Positions 38,992 through 42,452 of a DNA stretch of 42,452 bases are shown one piece after another. The stretch's first letter is position 1, and each line of letters opens with the position of its first letter. The notes below the pieces were generated by a model, which was not told the origin of the DNA, searched no databases, and saw nothing but the letters and a program-made list of their open reading frames with translations. Position numbers and translations under genes: made by a program. The DNA lies in contig JAHFSY010000024.1 of assembly GCA_023269615.1 (NCBI GenBank), forward strand, positions 19,661 through 62,112, written 5' to 3'. The stretch is from Verrucomicrobiota bacterium (GTDB taxonomy: Bacteria; Verrucomicrobiota; Verrucomicrobiia; JABWAM01).

Positions 38992-39765
38992 TCAGAATCC
39001 AAAATCAATCTTCCCATTCGAAACCATCGCCTTGAACGCGTGCGGCGCGTCGCCCAGTGGTTCCAGACGGATCATGCCGCCCGCTTCCTCGGCGATCACG
39101 ATCCCGGCCGCAATGTCCCACAGGCGCACGCTGAATTCCATGTATGCCTCGATCCGCCCCGCTGCCACGTAGGCGATGTCGAGCGCCGCCGCGCCCATCA
39201 TCCGGGTCTTGCGCACCTTGCGGATCATCTTTTGCAGGTGTTCCATGCCGCGTCGGATCGTCTCCTCCGATTTCGAAAATCCCACCGTCACAATCGCCTC
39301 CTCCATCCGCGCGCGCGCGCTCACCCGGATGGGGCGTCCATTCATGAACGCCCCCTTCCCGCGTTCCGCCGCAAATAATTCGTCCCGCATCGGATCGTAA
39401 ATCACACCCACCACCGACTCATATCCCCCCAGCTCCCTCGCCAGGGGCGAGGATGGATTGCGGCGCTGCAATGCGATGGAGACGCAAAAATGCGGGATTC
39501 CGTAGCTGTAATTCACCGTGCCATCCAGCGGATCCACCACCCAGCGAAACTTCGCGTTTGGATCGCCATGGCTCTCCTCCTCGCCAATGATGGAATGCGA
39601 TGGATACGCTGCGCGAAGCCGCCCCTCGATCAGACGCTGACAGTCCACATCCATCTGCAGCTTGATGTCATGGAGCTCCGCCTGGTTGACCTTCTGGCTC
39701 TGGCCAAATCCGCCGCGAAGAAGTTTTCCCGCCTCCCGCGCAATGCTGGAAACTGTTTCAATCAT
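38992..39765 (-). CDS. suhB: Inositol-1-monophosphatase family phosphatase
   Basis: A 257-residue Mg-dependent phosphatase of the IMPase/FIG superfamily. Metal site 1 is GEEE at 61-64, and the signature WVVDPLDGTVNY at 76-87 supplies two further aspartates. The second metal region is RLWDIAAGIVIAEEAGG with Asp217. HDIKLQMDVDCQ at the N-terminus corresponds to the TEADR-like element but with altered residues, so substrate (inositol phosphate, histidinol phosphate or fructose bisphosphate) cannot be fixed. The ATG at 39765 is chosen over a TTG at 39801. It is divergent from the C39-like gene. The symbol is given by family, not by proven orthology. Confidence 0.85.
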   Translation of the reverse strand: MIETVSSIAREAGKLLRGGFGQSQKVNQAELHDIKLQMDVDCQRLIEGRLRAAYPSHSIIGEEESHGDPNAKFRWVVDPLDGTVNYSYGIPHFCVSIALQRRNPSSPLARELGGYESVVGVIYDPMRDELFAAERGKGAFMNGRPIRVSARARMEEAIVTVGFSKSEETIRRGMEHLQKMIRKVRKTRMMGAAALDIAYVAAGRIEAYMEFSVRLWDIAAGIVIAEEAGGMIRLEPLGDAPHAFKAMVSNGKIDFGF

Positions 39766-39915
39766 GCCCGTCACGCTGCCACGCGGCCCGAATGAAAGCA
39801 AGAGAGCCTCACGCGGTTGGCGAACGCCGATTCAGTCTTGCCCCTCCCTTATTGGAATCGTAGATTGCCCCAGCCTTGGCTCCAGCTTCCGCCGGGCACA
39901 AACCACCTGTTTGCA

Positions 39916-41136
39916 ATGATGAAAACGACCATGATCGCTGCAGTGCTGATTGTTGGACAGATCACACTTTGCGGCCAAGTTACGAATTTTGTTACGAACA
40001 CGGTCCCCAGGCCACCCGATCTTCAAAAAGCATACCAGAAGCTCAACGAGATCCCACCACGCTACCAATGGGAACATAACGGGGGGTATTGCGGTGAAGT
40101 CTCCCTGATCAGCGCCGGGTTGTATTACGGACAGTATTTATCGCAGTACGATGTGCGGGCCATCGCCTCGCCGGGCATGGCGCAAAACGCGCAGGAAAAG
40201 GGCACTTACACCGCACAGCTCATGCTGGGGTCCAACGATAAAAGCGCGGCCAATGCCCTGCGATTAACGCACGAAAGGTTCGACACGGATGACAGCAAGG
40301 ACCTTTTAATCTGGATAAAATCCCATGTGGTGAAGGGGCACCCGGTCTTCATGGGTGTCTTCAATAACGAATACAAACTTTACAACAATAAAAAGCCAGG
40401 TGCCGGCGATCCAGAATACGATCATATCGTTCCTGTCGTAGGCTGGGGTTCAGATTACCCGCTGGATGATGGCAGGCTCCACGATGATGATGTCATCCTG
40501 ATCAGCGACAATGGACTTTCCACACCGTACAACACCATTACCCCCCCGATTCCACCCAAGGGCAAGGTGCCCTACTACTTTTACTACAAATTAGATCACT
40601 TTCTGAAAGATCGCGCGGAAGCCAATCTGCCCAATGGGAGCATGTACTCACTGCTCCATTTGCCGAAGTACCAGGCGGGCGAGGACGAGAAAATGCGCAA
40701 GGACAAGCAAAACTATGGCCTTGCAATCACCGGGGTTGAGGATGAGTGGCACGAAACCCTGCCGATGAGAGTAAGCACCAGCGCCAATTATGAAGCTCCC
40801 ATCATCGGGTCGGACTCCGATGCGCGCCCGGCATCGATGCCCATCAGCCTTGCAGTCCAGGTGTCCGGGCTTGATGCGTCAAAGCGTTATCATGTCTACC
40901 ATTATGCCGATGAAAACGATGTGCCCAGGAAACATTTCAATTCCAAGCAGAAGCCATGGACGGTCATCCGCGGTACCAGTGGCGTCTGGACCACCAACGT
41001 GACCATTCACTCCAAACAAAAGGCGTTTTTCAGGGCGGTTGAAGCTCCGGATGGAGACAACGAACAGTCTGAAATACCAGCCGAAACGCCCGGTCAAGGG
41101 GACAAGGGGCCATCGGACGCCAGCTCGCTCTTTTGA
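39916..41136 (+). CDS. Exported C39-like papain-fold protein
   Basis: A 406-residue protein with a signal peptide at 1-20 (MMKTTMIAAVLIVGQITLCG). Residues 50-210 look like a C39-type peptidase domain: Cys59 in NGGYCGEVSLISAGLYYGQY, His170 in EYDHIVPVVGWGSDYPL, and Asp198 or Asn199 in DVILISDNG give a plausible Cys-His-Asp/Asn triad. The rest (about 260-390) is a beta-rich region with no catalytic motif. It could be a peptidase or a non-catalytic binding protein; no secretion ATPase or peptide precursor gene is near. The start is one of two adjacent ATGs (39916 or 39919). Confidence 0.78.
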   Translation: MMKTTMIAAVLIVGQITLCGQVTNFVTNTVPRPPDLQKAYQKLNEIPPRYQWEHNGGYCGEVSLISAGLYYGQYLSQYDVRAIASPGMAQNAQEKGTYTAQLMLGSNDKSAANALRLTHERFDTDDSKDLLIWIKSHVVKGHPVFMGVFNNEYKLYNNKKPGAGDPEYDHIVPVVGWGSDYPLDDGRLHDDDVILISDNGLSTPYNTITPPIPPKGKVPYYFYYKLDHFLKDRAEANLPNGSMYSLLHLPKYQAGEDEKMRKDKQNYGLAITGVEDEWHETLPMRVSTSANYEAPIIGSDSDARPASMPISLAVQVSGLDASKRYHVYHYADENDVPRKHFNSKQKPWTVIRGTSGVWTTNVTIHSKQKAFFRAVEAPDGDNEQSEIPAETPGQGDKGPSDASSLF

Positions 41137-41152
41137 CATCTTTGTTTGCCTT

Positions 41153-41275
41153 AGAGTGTGTCCGGAAAGTAAGTTGCTTGCTCATGGTAGGGCGCGACCG
41201 CCGGGCGCGCCGCTGCGTAGCGGACGGCCCGGCGGTCCGTCCCTACCTCGAATGCTGAATTTCCGGACACGCTCT
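41153..41275. repeat. Nested palindromic element (outer GTGTCCGGAAA arms, inner GGTAGGG hairpin)
   Basis: Outer arms at 41153-41168 and 41260-41275 (AGAGTGTGTCCGGAAA type) pair with one G-T. The inner hairpin has 21-base arms at 41186-41206 and 41227-41247 with two mismatches. Inner ends GGTAGGGCG match the element at 32456. It occupies half of the gap between the C39-like and aspartate dehydrogenase genes. Confidence 0.85.
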
Positions 41276-41389
41276 GAAGGCGGAATCGCCATTTCCGGAC
41301 GCCGGAGACGAATGAATTTTCGCGCTTGGCGCAGGGTTCCATGGAAATTCGTCCTTTAATTTTCCCCCGCAGCCCCCCATACTTTGCCC

Positions 41390-42208
41390 ATGCCTGAGTT
41401 GAAACGCATCGGGATCGTTGGGTGTGGTTCCATCGGGGGGCAACTTGCCCGGTCCATTTCCTCGTACTTCAAGGATCGCACCCGCCTCATGGTGATCTGC
41501 GACCAGGACAACCAGAAGGCGATGGCTCTTTCCAACGAGCTCAACCCACACCCGGATGTCCTCCCCCTCGACTCCATCCCGCTGCATTGCGACCTCGTGA
41601 TCGAGGCGGCGAGCCCGGAAACATGCCGCGAACTCGTCCCAAAAGCGCTCAACATGGGGCGCGACATCATGGTGCTCAGCGCATCCGGATTGGTGGATAT
41701 CTATGACAAGGCTTTCAACCTGGCAAAGGCCAAGCAAGCGCGCTTGTACGTGCCGTCAGGGCCTATCACGGGAATTGACGGGTTGGAAGCGGCGATGACT
41801 GGCGGGGTCAGGTCGGTGCGCCTCACGATGCGGAAGCCGTCCGCGGTGCTTGGCGACGCCCCGCATGTCCAGTCGAAGAAATTGCAACTCTCCTCCCTGA
41901 CGGCAGAGACCGTGATCTTTGAAGGCAGCGCGAGAGAAGCGATCAAGGGATTTCCGCATCACATCCACGCCGCCGCCACGCTGAGTTTTGCCGGGCTGGG
42001 GCTGGACCAGACCCAGGTGCGTATCCTGACGGGGCCCGAGATCGCGATGCACATTTACGATGTGGAGATTGAAGGGGCATTCGGCCGCCTGGCCGTGCGA
42101 TCTGAAAACGTCCCCTCCCCTCAAAATCCGAACCACAGTTATCTCTCGCTTCTATCCGCCTGCGCGCTGCTGAATGAAATCCTCAGCCCCGTGCAATTGG
42201 GAACGTGA
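41390..42208 (+). CDS. nadX: Aspartate dehydrogenase-like NAD(P) oxidoreductase
   Basis: A 272-residue enzyme of the L-aspartate dehydrogenase (DUF108) family, which makes iminoaspartate for NAD synthesis or deaminates aspartate. The Rossmann loop is RIGIVGCGSIGGQLA at residues 6-20, VIEAASPETCRELV and YVPSGPITGIDGLEAAM are family blocks, and the C-terminal half has FPHHIHAAATLSFAGLGLD and ENVPSPQNPNHSYLSLLSA. The usual N-x-N of the FPxNxNVAA motif is His-x-His here. The ATG at 41390 is used in place of a TTG two codons upstream. No nadA or nadC is nearby. Confidence 0.85.
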   Translation: MPELKRIGIVGCGSIGGQLARSISSYFKDRTRLMVICDQDNQKAMALSNELNPHPDVLPLDSIPLHCDLVIEAASPETCRELVPKALNMGRDIMVLSASGLVDIYDKAFNLAKAKQARLYVPSGPITGIDGLEAAMTGGVRSVRLTMRKPSAVLGDAPHVQSKKLQLSSLTAETVIFEGSAREAIKGFPHHIHAAATLSFAGLGLDQTQVRILTGPEIAMHIYDVEIEGAFGRLAVRSENVPSPQNPNHSYLSLLSACALLNEILSPVQLGT

Positions 42209-42216
42209 TCCGGAAG

Positions 42217-42359
42217 TCTCTCGCAAAGACGCGAAGCCGCAAAGTTTACCTACCTCGGCGGTTCTGCCCTTTTTTCCTCAAACGACTCGATTCACGCCAC
42301 GCGATGCGTGGCGTGAGTGGGGCTCAGGGTTGCTTTGCGACTTGGCGTCTTCCATGAGA
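42217..42359. repeat. Nested palindromic element (outer CGCAAAGACGCGAAG arms, inner perfect hairpin)
   Basis: Outer arms at 42217-42244 and 42333-42359 (TCGCAAAGACGCGAAG type) pair imperfectly. Inside, TCACGCCACGC (42292-42302) pairs perfectly with its complement (42306-42316) around GAT. The element starts eight bases after the stop of the aspartate dehydrogenase gene. Confidence 0.75.
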
Positions 42360-42452
42360 AGGCTGGTCAAGTACTATTGTCCGCCGTGGCGGACACTGGG
42401 CTGAGATGGGGAGGTGGACGTTTGGCTTCCATTCGCACTTTGGCTGAAGAGT
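42360..42452. other. Non-coding window end
   Basis: No gene supported. A short perfect palindrome TGTCCGCC-GT-GGCGGACA lies at 42378-42395. The role is unknown. Confidence 0.5.

Overview
The window looks like a chromosomal segment of a moderately GC-rich Gram-negative bacterium, most probably a member of the Verrucomicrobiota. This rests on signal-peptide and lipobox proteins, the style of the accessory genes (coiled-coil plus beta-barrel exported protein, ankyrin lipoprotein, kinase with OB-like tail, DUF-type propeller) and the many palindromic intergenic repeats. The phylum is an inference; no rRNA gene is present to fix it.

Region 1 (1-24.3 kb, all minus strand) is one nearly unbroken information-processing super-cluster, read right to left: promoter and hairpin leader, tRNA-Thr(GGT), tuf, rpmG, tRNA-Trp(CCA), secE, nusG, rplK, rplA, rplJ, rplL, rpoB, rpoC, rpsL, rpsG, fusA, rpsJ, rplC, rplD, rplW, rplB, rpsS, [exported coiled-coil protein], rplV, rpsC, rplP, rpmC, rpsQ, rplN, rplX, rplE, rpsN, rpsH, rplF (cut by the window edge). 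The L11, beta, str, S10 and spc operons are thus collinear and adjacent. The oddest point is a 257-codon exported-protein gene inserted between rpsS and rplV with spacers of 10 and 12 bases.

Region 2 (24.3-42.45 kb) is accessory and housekeeping: a thioredoxin-fold-like exported protein whose C-terminus runs into a repeat element, an ankyrin-repeat lipoprotein, a short MetE-like methyltransferase, an exported beta-propeller-like protein, a three-gene operon with two divergent thymidylate-kinase-like proteins, a DadA-like flavoenzyme, an exported EF-hand protein, a membrane Ser/Thr kinase, pheT, an inositol-monophosphatase-family enzyme, a C39-like papain-fold protein and an aspartate dehydrogenase (nadX-like).

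The intergenic spaces of region 2 carry at least six long inverted repeats. Three of them (38.8, 41.2 and 42.3 kb) share a nested design: an inner hairpin enclosed by a second, unrelated inverted repeat. No CRISPR array, insertion sequence, phage gene or rRNA gene was seen.
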